This document shows positions 16,176 through 24,892 of a stretch of DNA of 61,796 nt, one piece after another. Numbering within the stretch: position 1 is the first letter of the stretch; every line of letters begins with the position of its first letter. Source of the DNA: Armatimonadetes bacterium UBA1398 (GTDB lineage: Bacteria > Armatimonadota > Zipacnadia > UBA1398); assembly GCA_002305165.1 (NCBI GenBank), contig DBQI01000017.1:1-61796 (forward strand). The letters are read 5' to 3'. The notes beneath the pieces were generated by a model, which made no database searches, was not told the origin of the DNA, and was given only the letters and a program-made list of their open reading frames with translations. The position numbers were made by a program, and so were the translations under genes.

Positions 16176-18042
16176 CGGCAGCGCGACCCGACGCGCGACG
16201 CGCGAAGACCTCCAGAGCGTCCAGGTCCGCCGAAGTGATGCCCCGCATGCTCCTTGCCTCCGAAAGGGTCGACGGCCGCATCTTCGTTAGCCGCGTCACC
16301 GCCTCCGCCTTCAGTCCCGGGATCTGGGTGAAGTCCAGGGCCACAAGGGACGCCTCTTCACGCCCCATCACCCGGATCCGCTCGCGCTCCAGGTAGCCCC
16401 TGTGCTTCAGTCGCGCGGTCGCTTCCTCCTCGACCTCCTCGCGGCGCAGGTCCTCCAGCACCGCCTCCGGGGCGCCGGCGAGCCGCGCCAGGACGGCGAT
16501 CTCCACGTGCGGGCGCTCCGCGACCTCCGTCAGGGGCCGCCCCCCCTGGGGCGCCTGCCCCCATGACTCGCCGGGCCAGGCCTCGCTCCCGGGCTCCCAC
16601 TTCGCCTGCGCGAACCACTGCGTCACACGGTCCAGAGCGGCCGCGGCCCGCTCGTAGTGGGCCCACTGCTCCGCACCCACGAGCCCCCACGCACGGCTGA
16701 GCGGTGTGAGCCGCTGCGCCGCGCTGGAGCTCCGGAGATGAAGCCGATTCGCGGCGCGGGCTGTCATTATCCGGTACGGCTCGTCCACGCCCTTCTCCAC
16801 CAGGTCGGCCAGCATCACGCCAATGTAACTCGACAGCCGAGGCAGGCTCACGCCATCGCCTCCCCCAGCCACCCTCGCCGCGCTCACGCCAGCGATCAGC
16901 CCCTGGGCCGCCGCCTCCTCGTAGCCCGACGTGCCGTTCACCTGCCCAGCCAGGAAGAAGCGCCGGATGAGCGTTGACTCCAGGGATGGCGTGAGGGCGC
17001 GCGGATCGTACGCGTCGTACTCGACCGCGTAGCCGTAGCGCAGCACCCGAACCTGGCCCAGTCCCGGCAGGGTGTGAAGCATCTCGAGCTGGATCTCCGG
17101 CGGGAGGCTGTTCGAGAGGCCCTGGACGTAGACTTCCGTGCTGCGCTCCCCCTCGAGCTCCAGGAACACTTTGTGCTCATGCCGATCGGGGAAGCGCACG
17201 ACCTTGGCCTCGATGGAGGGGCAGTATCGTGGCCCGGGCCCGCTCACGAGGCCCCCGAAGAGGGCGGAATCGTCCAGGTGGGCACGGACGAGGGCCGTGG
17301 TCTCCGCAGTCGCCAGGGTCACCCAGCACGGATGGTGGACGCAACGCGGGGGACCGCCGGTGCGCCACGAGAAACCGCTCACCGCTGGATCGGATCTCTG
17401 GACCTCCAGTTCATCGGTGGCGATACTGTCGAGGGCGAGGCGCGGGCTGGTGCCGGTCTTCAGGCGCACGGGCGGGAGGCCTAGGCCCCGTAGGCATCGT
17501 CCGAGAGCCTCGCTGGCCTGTTCGCCAGCGCGCCCCATCGGGTGGCTCGTGTGGCCATAGAAGGTCGCTCCCCCGAGGAAGGTCCCTGCGGCGAGCACCA
17601 CCGCTCCGCCGCGGATCTCCTCATCGAAGGAGGTGCGGACACCCACGGCGGCGCCAGACTCCACGAGGAGGTCGGTAACCTCCGATTGAAGCAGGTGTAG
17701 CCCCGGGGTGGCCTCCATGGCCCGCTTGGCTCGGTCCTCATAGGCCCGCTTGTCCGACTGCACCCGGAGCGCCTGAACGGCCGGCCCCTTGCTGGTGTTG
17801 AGCATGCGGATGTGAGTGCAGGTCTCGTCGGCCGCGATCCCGATCTCTCCACCGAGGGCATCCACCTCGCGCACCATATGCCCCTTGGCGGGGCCGCCAA
17901 TGCTGCAGTTGCAGGCCATGTGGGCGACGCGGTCCAGATTCGGGGTGACGAGGAGCACCCTGGCCCCGAGGCGCGCCGCAGCCAGGGCCGCCTCCTGGCC
18001 CGCATGTCCGGCGCCGATCACGATGACGTCATAGGCTGTCAT
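16126..18042 (-). CDS. mnmG: tRNA uridine-5-carboxymethylaminomethyl modification enzyme MnmG
   Basis: MnmG (GidA) is an FAD enzyme that, with MnmE, modifies U34 in the wobble position of several tRNAs. This 638-residue protein has the FAD-binding VIVIGAGHAGQEAALAAARL, followed by the family signatures NCSIGGPAKGHMVREVDALG and SPRYCPSIEAKVVRFP-type text (here GPRYCPSIEAKVVRFPDR). It also has the FFLAGQVNGTSGYEEAAAQG motif and a helical C-terminal domain. No mnmE lies in the window. The 3' end overlaps rsmG and contains parS. Confidence 0.97.
   Translation of the reverse strand: MTAYDVIVIGAGHAGQEAALAAARLGARVLLVTPNLDRVAHMACNCSIGGPAKGHMVREVDALGGEIGIAADETCTHIRMLNTSKGPAVQALRVQSDKRAYEDRAKRAMEATPGLHLLQSEVTDLLVESGAAVGVRTSFDEEIRGGAVVLAAGTFLGGATFYGHTSHPMGRAGEQASEALGRCLRGLGLPPVRLKTGTSPRLALDSIATDELEVQRSDPAVSGFSWRTGGPPRCVHHPCWVTLATAETTALVRAHLDDSALFGGLVSGPGPRYCPSIEAKVVRFPDRHEHKVFLELEGERSTEVYVQGLSNSLPPEIQLEMLHTLPGLGQVRVLRYGYAVEYDAYDPRALTPSLESTLIRRFFLAGQVNGTSGYEEAAAQGLIAGVSAARVAGGGDGVSLPRLSSYIGVMLADLVEKGVDEPYRIMTARAANRLHLRSSSAAQRLTPLSRAWGLVGAEQWAHYERAAAALDRVTQWFAQAKWEPGSEAWPGESWGQAPQGGRPLTEVAERPHVEIAVLARLAGAPEAVLEDLRREEVEEEATARLKHRGYLERERIRVMGREEASLVALDFTQIPGLKAEAVTRLTKMRPSTLSEARSMRGITSADLDALEVFARRASGRAADVSRETSLKGEGSSGE
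16159..16174. promoter_or_regulatory. parS centromere site (perfect consensus)
   Basis: TGTTTCACGTGAAACA is an exact match to consensus parS, and the symmetry extends to 22 bases (16156-16177). It lies inside two overlapping genes: mnmG reads VSRET through it, and rsmG starts in it. This marks the region as probably near the replication origin. Confidence 0.95.
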
Positions 18043-18132
18043 GGCTGCTCGGTAGCTCCGCTCTGGTCACCGGGGTCAGTGCAACCCATCCTATAGTAGG
18101 GATATGTAGGTTTACGAACCCATAACTGTAAT

Positions 18133-18220
18133 GCCTTCCGCCACTGTCGGCGCCGCAGCCACATACTTCACGGCTCTCGGTCCGCGCTGCCCATCAGCCA
18201 CGGTTGGGCTGCCGGAAGGC
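18133..18220. other. Structured non-coding region between mnmG and yebC
   Basis: Arms GCCTTCCG (18133-18140) and CGGAAGGC (18213-18220) are perfectly complementary. Immediately inside, GCAGCC (18155-18160) pairs with GGCTGC (18207-18212), leaving a 14-base one-sided bulge. A 46-base apical region remains. On the + strand this would sit in the 5' leader of yebC, 100 bases before its start. It matches no riboswitch I recognise. Confidence 0.35.
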
Positions 18221-18320
18221 GTCTCGAGCTGACTGGCGCCCGGACCAAGGATTCGTGTTCGTCCGCAAGGAAGGGAAAGAGCATAATACGATACTCACTC
18301 ATTCAAGGGAGGTGTGCACT

Positions 18321-19076
18321 ATGGCCGGCCATTCAAAGTGGGCCAATATCAAGATCCGTAAGGGCAGCCAGGACGCCAAGCGTGGCAAGGCGTTCACTAA
18401 AGTGTCCCGGGAGATCATCGTGGCCGCGCGTGGGGGTGGGGGAGACCCAGAGATGAACGCCCGCCTGCGGCTCGCGATCGCCAAGGCGCGCGAGGTGAAC
18501 ATGCCCAAGGACACCATCGAGCGCGCAATCAAAAAGGGCACCGGCGAGCTCGAGGGTGAGGATTACCAGGAGGTCATGTACGAAGGGTACGGTCCTCATG
18601 GCGTCGCCCTCATGATCGAGGCCCTCACCGACAACCGAAACCGTACGGCTCCGGAGGTCCGGGCTCTGCTCGACAAGCGCGGAGGCAAGCTCGGTGACCC
18701 GGGATGCGTCGCGTGGATGTTCGAAGCCAAGGGGCTCGTCACCATCAAGGCCGATGGGGTCGATGAGGATGAGCTTCTCATGGTGGCCCTCGACGCGGGC
18801 GCAGAGGACCTGAAGAACGAGGGCGAGACCATCGCGATCACGTCGAGCACCGAGTCCTTCATGGAGGTGCGGCAGGCGATCGAGGACGCGGGCTACACCC
18901 TTGTCGACTCGGAACTCGCCCGCATCCCGACCACGACTGTCGCCCTCGACGCCGAGACGGCGCCTAGCGTACTCCGCCTCATGGACGACCTCGACGACCT
19001 GGACGACGTGCAGAAGGTCCACGCCAACTTCGACGTCGATGACGCCGTCCTCGAGGCCATCGCCGACTCCACCTAG
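18321..19076 (+). CDS. YebC/PmpR family transcription/translation factor
   Basis: The ATG at 18321 behind GGGAGG gives 251 residues starting MAGHSKWANIKIRKGSQDA, the hallmark of the YebC/TACO1 family. Further signatures are FTKVSREIIVAARGGGGDPE, NMPKDTIERAIKKGTGE and YEGYGPHGVALMIEALTDN. Members act as DNA-binding regulators or, as shown for TACO1-type proteins, help ribosomes through difficult stretches such as polyproline. Which role applies here is open. It lies 36 bases before the flavoprotein gene. Confidence 0.95.
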   Translation: MAGHSKWANIKIRKGSQDAKRGKAFTKVSREIIVAARGGGGDPEMNARLRLAIAKAREVNMPKDTIERAIKKGTGELEGEDYQEVMYEGYGPHGVALMIEALTDNRNRTAPEVRALLDKRGGKLGDPGCVAWMFEAKGLVTIKADGVDEDELLMVALDAGAEDLKNEGETIAITSSTESFMEVRQAIEDAGYTLVDSELARIPTTTVALDAETAPSVLRLMDDLDDLDDVQKVHANFDVDDAVLEAIADST

Positions 19077-19112
19077 CGCGCCAACGCAGGCCCGGAGGGA
19101 CGGGAGACTCGC

Positions 19113-20852
19113 ATGTCAGCCACGGATGCGCTCTCGCACACCTGGGATGTCCTCGTCGTCGGGGCCGGGGCGGCGGGACTGCGCGCCGCTATCGCCGCGC
19201 ATACGGCGGGGGCGCGGACCCTCGTGGTGGACCGCGGGACGCCCGGGAGGGCCGGGACGACGGTGGCTGCGGCGAGCGACTGGATGGCCTTCGGAGCCGC
19301 CTTCGGGCACCGAGACCCCGAGGACAGCCCCGAGCAGCACGGCATAGACATCCGCATCAAGGGCGGCCTGTGCCTGTTGCCGAGGCTCGCCTGCCGCATC
19401 GCCGAGGATGCTCCCGCCCGGCTGATGGATATCGAGGCATACGGTGAGCGCTTCGACCGCGCGGCAGACGGGACGTACCTCCAGGTCCACTCCGATGGGG
19501 CGACGTGCGCGAGGGCCTGCGGCCGCGGCGCCGATACCGGGCCCATGATGATCCGGGCGCTGATGGCCGAGTGTGACCGGCGAGGCATCGAGAGGGTGGG
19601 GGGGCTGCAGCTCATCGACCTGGCCGTCTCCGCGGAGGGCGCCGTCGTGGGGGCCTCTCTCGCGGATGCCGAGGGGCATCGGTTGGCCGTCCGCGCCGCC
19701 GCGACGGTCCTAACCACGGGCGGAGCGGGCCGGATCTTCGAGCACAACGCCCTGCCGGCCGGCATGTACGGCTCGGGCTACGCCGCCGCCCTGCGGGCGG
19801 GCGCTCGGCTCGCCAATATGGAGTTCATCCAGATCGGCCCGTGCATCGGCTATCCCGTGAAGTTCGCTCTGTCAGGCATCTTCTGGCGGATGAACCCCAG
19901 GTTGACAAACGGTATGGGCCATGAGTTCCTGCTCTCTTCGATTCCCTCATCCGTTGATGTTGCCCATGCGTTGCATAGCAAAGGGCATAGTTTTCCCTTT
20001 ACGGTACGCAATGATTCGGTCTACATCGATGTGGCGATCTACCGCGAGATCGCGGCGGGGCGCGGGGGGCCCCACGGGGGAGTGTTCATCGATGTCAGCC
20101 ACACCCCCCGCGAGGAGCTGGAGCGGAGGGCCGCGGTTCCCCTCGAGCATCTCCTAGCGCGCGGCATCGACTTCCGGGAGCGGCCGATGGAGTTCGCGCC
20201 CTCCATACAGCACTGCAATGGCGGGATCCTCATCGACGAGAGGGCGGCGGCGGATCTCCCCGGGCTCTTCGCGGCGGGAGAGGCGGCGGGGGGGCAGCAT
20301 GGCGCCGATCGGCCCGGCGGCAACGCCCTCGCTGACAGCCAGGTGTTCGGGCACATCGCGGGCCACTCGGCGGCGGAGCACGCTCGGCAGGCCGGCGCGG
20401 CAGAGGCGACCGAGGCGGCATCGATGCCAGGGGAAGACCTCAACGGGAGGCCCGTCGCCGAAGTGCTGGACCGTGTGAGGCGCGCCATGTGGGTCGGCTG
20501 CTCCGTGGTGCGCACGGATAGCGGGCTCGCCGAGGCGCAGGCGGCGGTCGACGAGGCGCTAGCGACGCCCGTCGCGGGTTCGCTGGCGGAGCGCCTGGAT
20601 CTCCGCGATGCCCTCACGGTCGCTCGGACCCATCTCGCTAGCGCGCGACGCCGCACGGAGAGCCGCGGCACCCACCTCCGCGCCGATCATCCGGTCACTC
20701 GCGACCCTGAGTGGATCCGCGTCCAGACCGTTTCCGAGCGAGACGGCGCCTTGGTCATCGAGGACATCGTGCCCGAGGTCGATGAGGCCATGATGAGCCT
20801 GTGGCAGTCCTCTCCGGAGAACCGCCGGGAGCCGCTGCTGGGGTTCGAGTGA
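19113..20852 (+). CDS. FAD-dependent oxidoreductase, fumarate reductase/L-aspartate oxidase type
   Basis: A 579-residue flavoprotein of the succinate dehydrogenase/fumarate reductase/aspartate oxidase group. It has the FAD-binding VLVVGAGAAGLRAAIAAH, the TTGGAGRIFEHN segment, the substrate-domain ANMEFIQIGP, and the C-terminal FAD motif GLFAAGEAAGG..GADRPGGNAL. A helical C-terminal domain follows. No iron-sulphur or membrane subunits are nearby, so it is probably a soluble single-subunit enzyme. It is not obviously NadB, because no quinolinate genes are adjacent. The substrate is unknown. Confidence 0.85.
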   Translation: MSATDALSHTWDVLVVGAGAAGLRAAIAAHTAGARTLVVDRGTPGRAGTTVAAASDWMAFGAAFGHRDPEDSPEQHGIDIRIKGGLCLLPRLACRIAEDAPARLMDIEAYGERFDRAADGTYLQVHSDGATCARACGRGADTGPMMIRALMAECDRRGIERVGGLQLIDLAVSAEGAVVGASLADAEGHRLAVRAAATVLTTGGAGRIFEHNALPAGMYGSGYAAALRAGARLANMEFIQIGPCIGYPVKFALSGIFWRMNPRLTNGMGHEFLLSSIPSSVDVAHALHSKGHSFPFTVRNDSVYIDVAIYREIAAGRGGPHGGVFIDVSHTPREELERRAAVPLEHLLARGIDFRERPMEFAPSIQHCNGGILIDERAAADLPGLFAAGEAAGGQHGADRPGGNALADSQVFGHIAGHSAAEHARQAGAAEATEAASMPGEDLNGRPVAEVLDRVRRAMWVGCSVVRTDSGLAEAQAAVDEALATPVAGSLAERLDLRDALTVARTHLASARRRTESRGTHLRADHPVTRDPEWIRVQTVSERDGALVIEDIVPEVDEAMMSLWQSSPENRREPLLGFE

Positions 20853-20877
20853 CCCTGCCGCGACCGTGGGAGGCTGC

Positions 20878-21342
20878 ATGGTGGGATGGCTGACGGACCG
20901 GTGGCTTGGGCGCCAGGGCGTCGATGTGCTGAGCCCAAGCCATAGCGGGCTGGAGCAGTTCGCGGCCCGGCTCGCCTACTGGGCCATGCGCCTCAGCCAC
21001 CCCCACTGGCGGATGCGCTACCGAGTGGAGACGCCTGCCGAGCCGCAGTCCGGAGTCATCGGGCTCATCGGCATCGGACACGGCTCCGAGGGGGAAGCCC
21101 GGTTCGGTGACCGTTCTCCGGGTGGCGCGCGGGATGTCACCCCCGGCGGCCTGCCGGCGGCCTACCCCGACCTCCGCTGGATGAAGCTCTGGGCCTGCTA
21201 CCAGGGACGGCACCTTCAGGCATGGGCGGCCGTCCACGCGCGCCCTGTCGTCGTGAGGAGCCGCCGGGGGCGCTGCTTCGGACCGTTCCCCTGGCCTCCT
21301 GAGCGCCGCTCCGCAAGGCCTCCCGGCCACGGCGAGCCGTAG
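20878..21342 (+). CDS. Hypothetical protein with a caspase-like His/Cys pattern
   Basis: The ATG at 20878 sits 4 bases after GTGGGAGG and gives 154 residues. The central part, VIGLIGIGHGSEG, then DVTPGGLPAAYPDLRWMKLW and ACYQG, places a His (68) after one hydrophobic strand and a Cys (107) after a second. That is the spacing style of caspase/CHAT-fold cysteine peptidases. The protein is shorter than typical members and its C-terminus is Arg/Pro-rich. Codon usage looks coding. It sits 25 bases after the flavoprotein gene. The fold assignment is inference only. Confidence 0.5.
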   Translation: MVGWLTDRWLGRQGVDVLSPSHSGLEQFAARLAYWAMRLSHPHWRMRYRVETPAEPQSGVIGLIGIGHGSEGEARFGDRSPGGARDVTPGGLPAAYPDLRWMKLWACYQGRHLQAWAAVHARPVVVRSRRGRCFGPFPWPPERRSARPPGHGEP

Positions 21343-21443
21343 GTCACATCGCGCGTCGCTCTTGCCATCGGGCCACGAAGGGGCCAAACTCTGCTGACGG
21401 CGCGCACGCGCCGAACCACCACTCACGGGCGAGGTGAACTGCT

Positions 21444-22706
21444 ATGGCTAAGAGCTACCAGGCTCCGCGCGGCACCCAAGACATCCTTCCCCCAGTGAGT
21501 GACCGGTGGCATCACCTCGAGAGCACCTTCCGCAAGGTCTGCGAGCGCTATGGTTACCAAGAGGTCCGCACCCCCGTCTTCGAGGAGTCGGGGCTCTTCG
21601 CTCGGGGCATCGGCGACGCGACGGACATCGTCTCGAAGGAGATGTACGTGTTCGAGGACCGGGGCGGCCGGAGCATGGCGCTGCGGCCCGAGGGCACGGC
21701 GGGCATCGTCCGTGCCTTCGTGGAGCACAAGCTGGCGGGCGAGAAGTCGGCCTGGAAGGTGTTCTACTTCATGAGCATCTTCCGATATGAGCGCCCCCAG
21801 GCGGGCCGCTACCGTCAGGCCCACCAGGTTGGCGTCGAGTGCTTCGGCCCCACGGGGCCCGACGCCGACGCCGAGGTCATCGCGCTAAACATGGCCTGGT
21901 ACCGGGAGCTAGGCATCCGCGGCCACGAGCTGCGGCTGAACTCCCTCGGCTGCCCTGTGTGCAGGCCAAGCCACCGTCAGGCCCTCAGCGAGGCCCTGAG
22001 CGAGGTGCGGGGAGACCTCTGCCCCACATGCCAGGGTCGGATGGAGACGAACCCTCTGCGCGTCTTCGACTGCAAGAGCGCCGAGTGCCAGGCGCTCGTC
22101 GCTTCGGCCCCCTCCACCGTGGACTACCTCTGCGCCGAGTGCCAGAGCCACTTCGCCCGCCTGCGGGATCTCCTGGAGGCAATGGAGCTTCCCTACGAGC
22201 TCGCCCCAAGGCTGGTGCGCGGGCTGGACTACTACACCCGCACCGCGTGGGAGGTGAAGTACTCGGGACTCGGCGCCCAGGATGCCCTCTGCGGCGGCGG
22301 CCGGTACGACGGCCTGGTGGAGGAGCTGGGAGGGCCCGCGACTCCGGGGATCGGCTTCGCCGCCGGGATCGAGCGAGCGCTGTACGCCCTCGAGCAGGGC
22401 GGTATCGAGATCCCCGGCCGCTCGGCTCGGGGGACGTTGGTCATAGGTCTCGACGAGGAGAGCCGCCGCCGAGCCCTGTTGCTCGCGGAGAGCATCCGGG
22501 GCCATGGGCTGCGGGCTGAGACGGACTACTTCGATCGCGGGCTCAAGGCCCAGATGAAGCAGGCCGACCGCCTCGGAGCGCGCTGGGCCGTTATCCTCGG
22601 GGAGGACGAGCTCAAGACGGGGCGAGCCGTCGTGCGCGACCTGGAGTCTGGGGACCAGTCCGAGGTGCCCATCGATGATGTCCCTGGGTGGCTCGACCGG
22701 GCCTGA
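21444..22706 (+). CDS. hisS: Histidyl-tRNA synthetase
   Basis: This 420-residue class II synthetase charges tRNA-His. It has YQAPRGTQDILP at the N-terminus, motif 2 with MALRPEGTAGIVRA and FRYERPQAGRYRQAHQVG, and the His-specific RGLDYYTRTAWEV. It also has motif 3 in GIGFAAGIERALYAL and a C-terminal anticodon-binding domain. A CPVC...CPTC...C-C cluster at residues ~170-230 could bind zinc and is also seen in some bacterial HisRS. Start ATG 21444 follows GGGCGAGGTG. It converges with the sulfatase gene 4 bases away. Confidence 0.96.
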   Translation: MAKSYQAPRGTQDILPPVSDRWHHLESTFRKVCERYGYQEVRTPVFEESGLFARGIGDATDIVSKEMYVFEDRGGRSMALRPEGTAGIVRAFVEHKLAGEKSAWKVFYFMSIFRYERPQAGRYRQAHQVGVECFGPTGPDADAEVIALNMAWYRELGIRGHELRLNSLGCPVCRPSHRQALSEALSEVRGDLCPTCQGRMETNPLRVFDCKSAECQALVASAPSTVDYLCAECQSHFARLRDLLEAMELPYELAPRLVRGLDYYTRTAWEVKYSGLGAQDALCGGGRYDGLVEELGGPATPGIGFAAGIERALYALEQGGIEIPGRSARGTLVIGLDEESRRRALLLAESIRGHGLRAETDYFDRGLKAQMKQADRLGARWAVILGEDELKTGRAVVRDLESGDQSEVPIDDVPGWLDRA

Positions 22707-22710
22707 GCCG

Positions 22711-24072
22711 CTACTCGTTCGTCACGCCCTTCCGCAGATCGTCCATGGTGACGCCCTCGAGCCGCGATGGGCAGGCCTTCGGGCCGGCCCGCTGGGCGAT
22801 CTCCAGGTAGTACGCGGCCTCGCGGAACTCGTCCTGTAGAGCCGCCCGATGACGGTCCACCATCGCCTCGAGCGAAGCCCGCAACTCGCGAGAGCCCGGG
22901 TGGTCGATCAGGTTGTGGCGCTGGTAGGGGTCGCGCTCGTTATCGTAGAGCAGCCAGCCGCCGTCATGCGTCGCGGCGTAGGTGTGCGTCTTAGTGCGCA
23001 CGCCCCGCCATTCAGGCACTCCAGCGTGCAGCGCCTCCCCTGCCGCGCACACATCCATGATGTAGGTTGATTCGGGATCCGGCCCCTCCTCCCCCCGCAG
23101 CCGCATGGATAGATCGATGCCGTCCATGTCATCGGGCCCCGAGACCCCGGTCAGCCCCAGCACGGTGGGGAGGACGTCCACGGTTGAGAGGAGCGCGTCG
23201 GTGCGCGATCCGGCCGGCAGATCGGGGCCGCGAGCGATGAAGGGGACCAGGATCGACTCCTCCCATGGCCGCTGCTTGCGCTCCTGGCCCTGGGAGCCGA
23301 GCATATCGCCATGGTCGGAGGTGAACACAACGAGAGTGTCCTCCCGCAAGCCGATGGCATCTATTTGTTGCAGGAGTCGTCCGACATTCCAGTCTAAGTT
23401 CGAGATCATCGCGTAGTAAGCCGCTATGTCCGCGCGATGGTTACCTTCGATATTGGGCCGCTGAGGGACCTGCGTCGGGTCGTACCGCCCGATCCACTCC
23501 TCGGGCGCGACCAGCGGGTTGTGCGGAGTGCCGTAGGAGACGAAGAGGCAGAAGGGATCCTGTCGGCGGGCTCGGATAAACTCCATCGCCAGGTCGGTGT
23601 GATGGTCGGGCTCGTAGCCGTCGATCTCGATGGGCTCGGGCGAGTCGGTGTAGTAGAAGGCGTTGAAGTAGTTGTGGTCGCAGTTGCAGACGGCCCAGGC
23701 GTCATCGAAGCCCCGACGACGCCAGCCAGGAGGCGTGAAACCCCACCGGTTCGGGCCGTCGAGGTGCCACTTTCCCACATACCCCGTGGCATATCCGGCA
23801 TCTGAGAACATGCTGCCGACGCAGCGGTTGTGCTCGGGCAGCAGGATGTCGTTGAAGTACATGCCGTTGCGGAAGACGTGGTTCCCGGTCAGCAGGGAGG
23901 CCCGGTAGGGGCCGCAGACGGGGTAGGAGGAGATGGCGTTCGTCGCCCGGACGCCCTGGGCGGCAAGGCGGTCGAGGTTCGGGGTGCTGACGGCGGGGTT
24001 CCCCGCGCATCCCATCGCCTGGCCGCGCATCTGGTCCGCGAAGATGAAGAGCAGGTTGATGGGTCGAGCCAC
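22711..24072 (-). CDS. Sulfatase (type I, formylglycine-dependent)
   Basis: A 453-residue arylsulfatase-family hydrolase. The N-terminal metal motif is LLFIFADQMRG. The active-site signature is C53-G-P-Y-R-x4-TG (PVCGPYRASLLTG), in which Cys is converted to formylglycine by a separate enzyme. Other family elements are GYVGKWHL, SYGTPHNPL and FTSDHGDMLG. There is no signal peptide, so it appears cytoplasmic; a maturase is not in the window. It lies 3 bases after the HAD-like gene. It may desulfate or dephosphonylate a glycan, but the substrate is unknown. Confidence 0.9.
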   Translation of the reverse strand: MARPINLLFIFADQMRGQAMGCAGNPAVSTPNLDRLAAQGVRATNAISSYPVCGPYRASLLTGNHVFRNGMYFNDILLPEHNRCVGSMFSDAGYATGYVGKWHLDGPNRWGFTPPGWRRRGFDDAWAVCNCDHNYFNAFYYTDSPEPIEIDGYEPDHHTDLAMEFIRARRQDPFCLFVSYGTPHNPLVAPEEWIGRYDPTQVPQRPNIEGNHRADIAAYYAMISNLDWNVGRLLQQIDAIGLREDTLVVFTSDHGDMLGSQGQERKQRPWEESILVPFIARGPDLPAGSRTDALLSTVDVLPTVLGLTGVSGPDDMDGIDLSMRLRGEEGPDPESTYIMDVCAAGEALHAGVPEWRGVRTKTHTYAATHDGGWLLYDNERDPYQRHNLIDHPGSRELRASLEAMVDRHRAALQDEFREAAYYLEIAQRAGPKACPSRLEGVTMDDLRKGVTNE

Positions 24073-24075
24073 GGG

Positions 24076-24723
24076 TCATCCTCCCCGGTGTCGGGACTGC
24101 AAGGCCAGAAGGGCCTCGGCCAGCGAGGGCGCGGTCACGAGTTGGCCCGCGCGCGGCGGCCGCGGGTCATCTGCCGGCCAGATCAGGATCGCCTGGCATC
24201 CCGCGCGTCGAGCGGCCCTGACGTGAGCGCAGGGGTCATCTCCAACGGAGACGAGCTCCCGTGGGTGCACCTTGGCGAGTTCCGAGGCCCGGCGGTAGGC
24301 GGCTGGCGTCCCCAGGGGCGTGCGCTCTCCGATGGCATCGACCGCCACGTGGCACCTCCTCAGGAGCCGCCGATGGGCATCGGTGCGGAGGAAGCGCGGC
24401 ACCGCGTGGATGGCAACAACGGTCAGGCCGGCCCCATGGGCGGCCTGCAGGGCCTCCTCGAAGGAGGCCCGGACCGGCGGAGCGGGGATGGACGCCAGGG
24501 CCCGCCGGATGAGCGCGATAGCGCGCCGATCGGGGCCCATGGCGAGGCGAAAGGCCACCTGAGCGGCGACCTCGGACGCAGTCTGCAGGCCGTATCGTGG
24601 GGCGTCCACGGTCAGGACGTACCGCAGCGCCGCCTCCAGGTCGCGGCCGGAGGCGCCCTCCAGCCCCTCAGAGGCCCGCGATAGTGCCGCCGAGTCCGCC
24701 TGGAAGCCGTCGGTCAGCTCCAT
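24076..24723 (-). CDS. Degenerate HAD-like protein
   Basis: The C-terminal half of this 215-residue protein has the HAD layout: a strand with GLTVVAIHAVPRFLR, a cap-adjacent helix, then LVSVGDDPCAHVRAARRAGC, the typical motif IV. But the N-terminus, MELTDGFQADSAAL, lacks the nucleophilic DxDxT strand, and the Lys motif is replaced by RTPLGTPAAYRR. It is therefore probably not a phosphatase, or the start lies elsewhere. It is read just before the sulfatase gene (3-base gap) and may be its partner. Confidence 0.65.
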   Translation of the reverse strand: MELTDGFQADSAALSRASEGLEGASGRDLEAALRYVLTVDAPRYGLQTASEVAAQVAFRLAMGPDRRAIALIRRALASIPAPPVRASFEEALQAAHGAGLTVVAIHAVPRFLRTDAHRRLLRRCHVAVDAIGERTPLGTPAAYRRASELAKVHPRELVSVGDDPCAHVRAARRAGCQAILIWPADDPRPPRAGQLVTAPSLAEALLALQSRHRGG

Positions 24724-24892
24724 GGCGACCGCTCGAAGATCGATCCTGCGCGCCAGACCCGCTCGCCTCCCGCCGTCCGCGCCGCCCTGAGGTCGGCGCA
24801 GAGTTCTTCAGCGCCCAACGCCGAGGTCCCTCCGCGGGAGCATACAGGGTCAGCGGTGGAACGCAACGAAGAGAGGGGCGAGGTGATCGCTC

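Noticed and set aside
20755..21426. 223-residue frame on the - strand opposite the small His/Cys protein
   Set aside because: Antisense, Arg/Ala/Pro-rich and without motifs; the + frame has the better start and composition.
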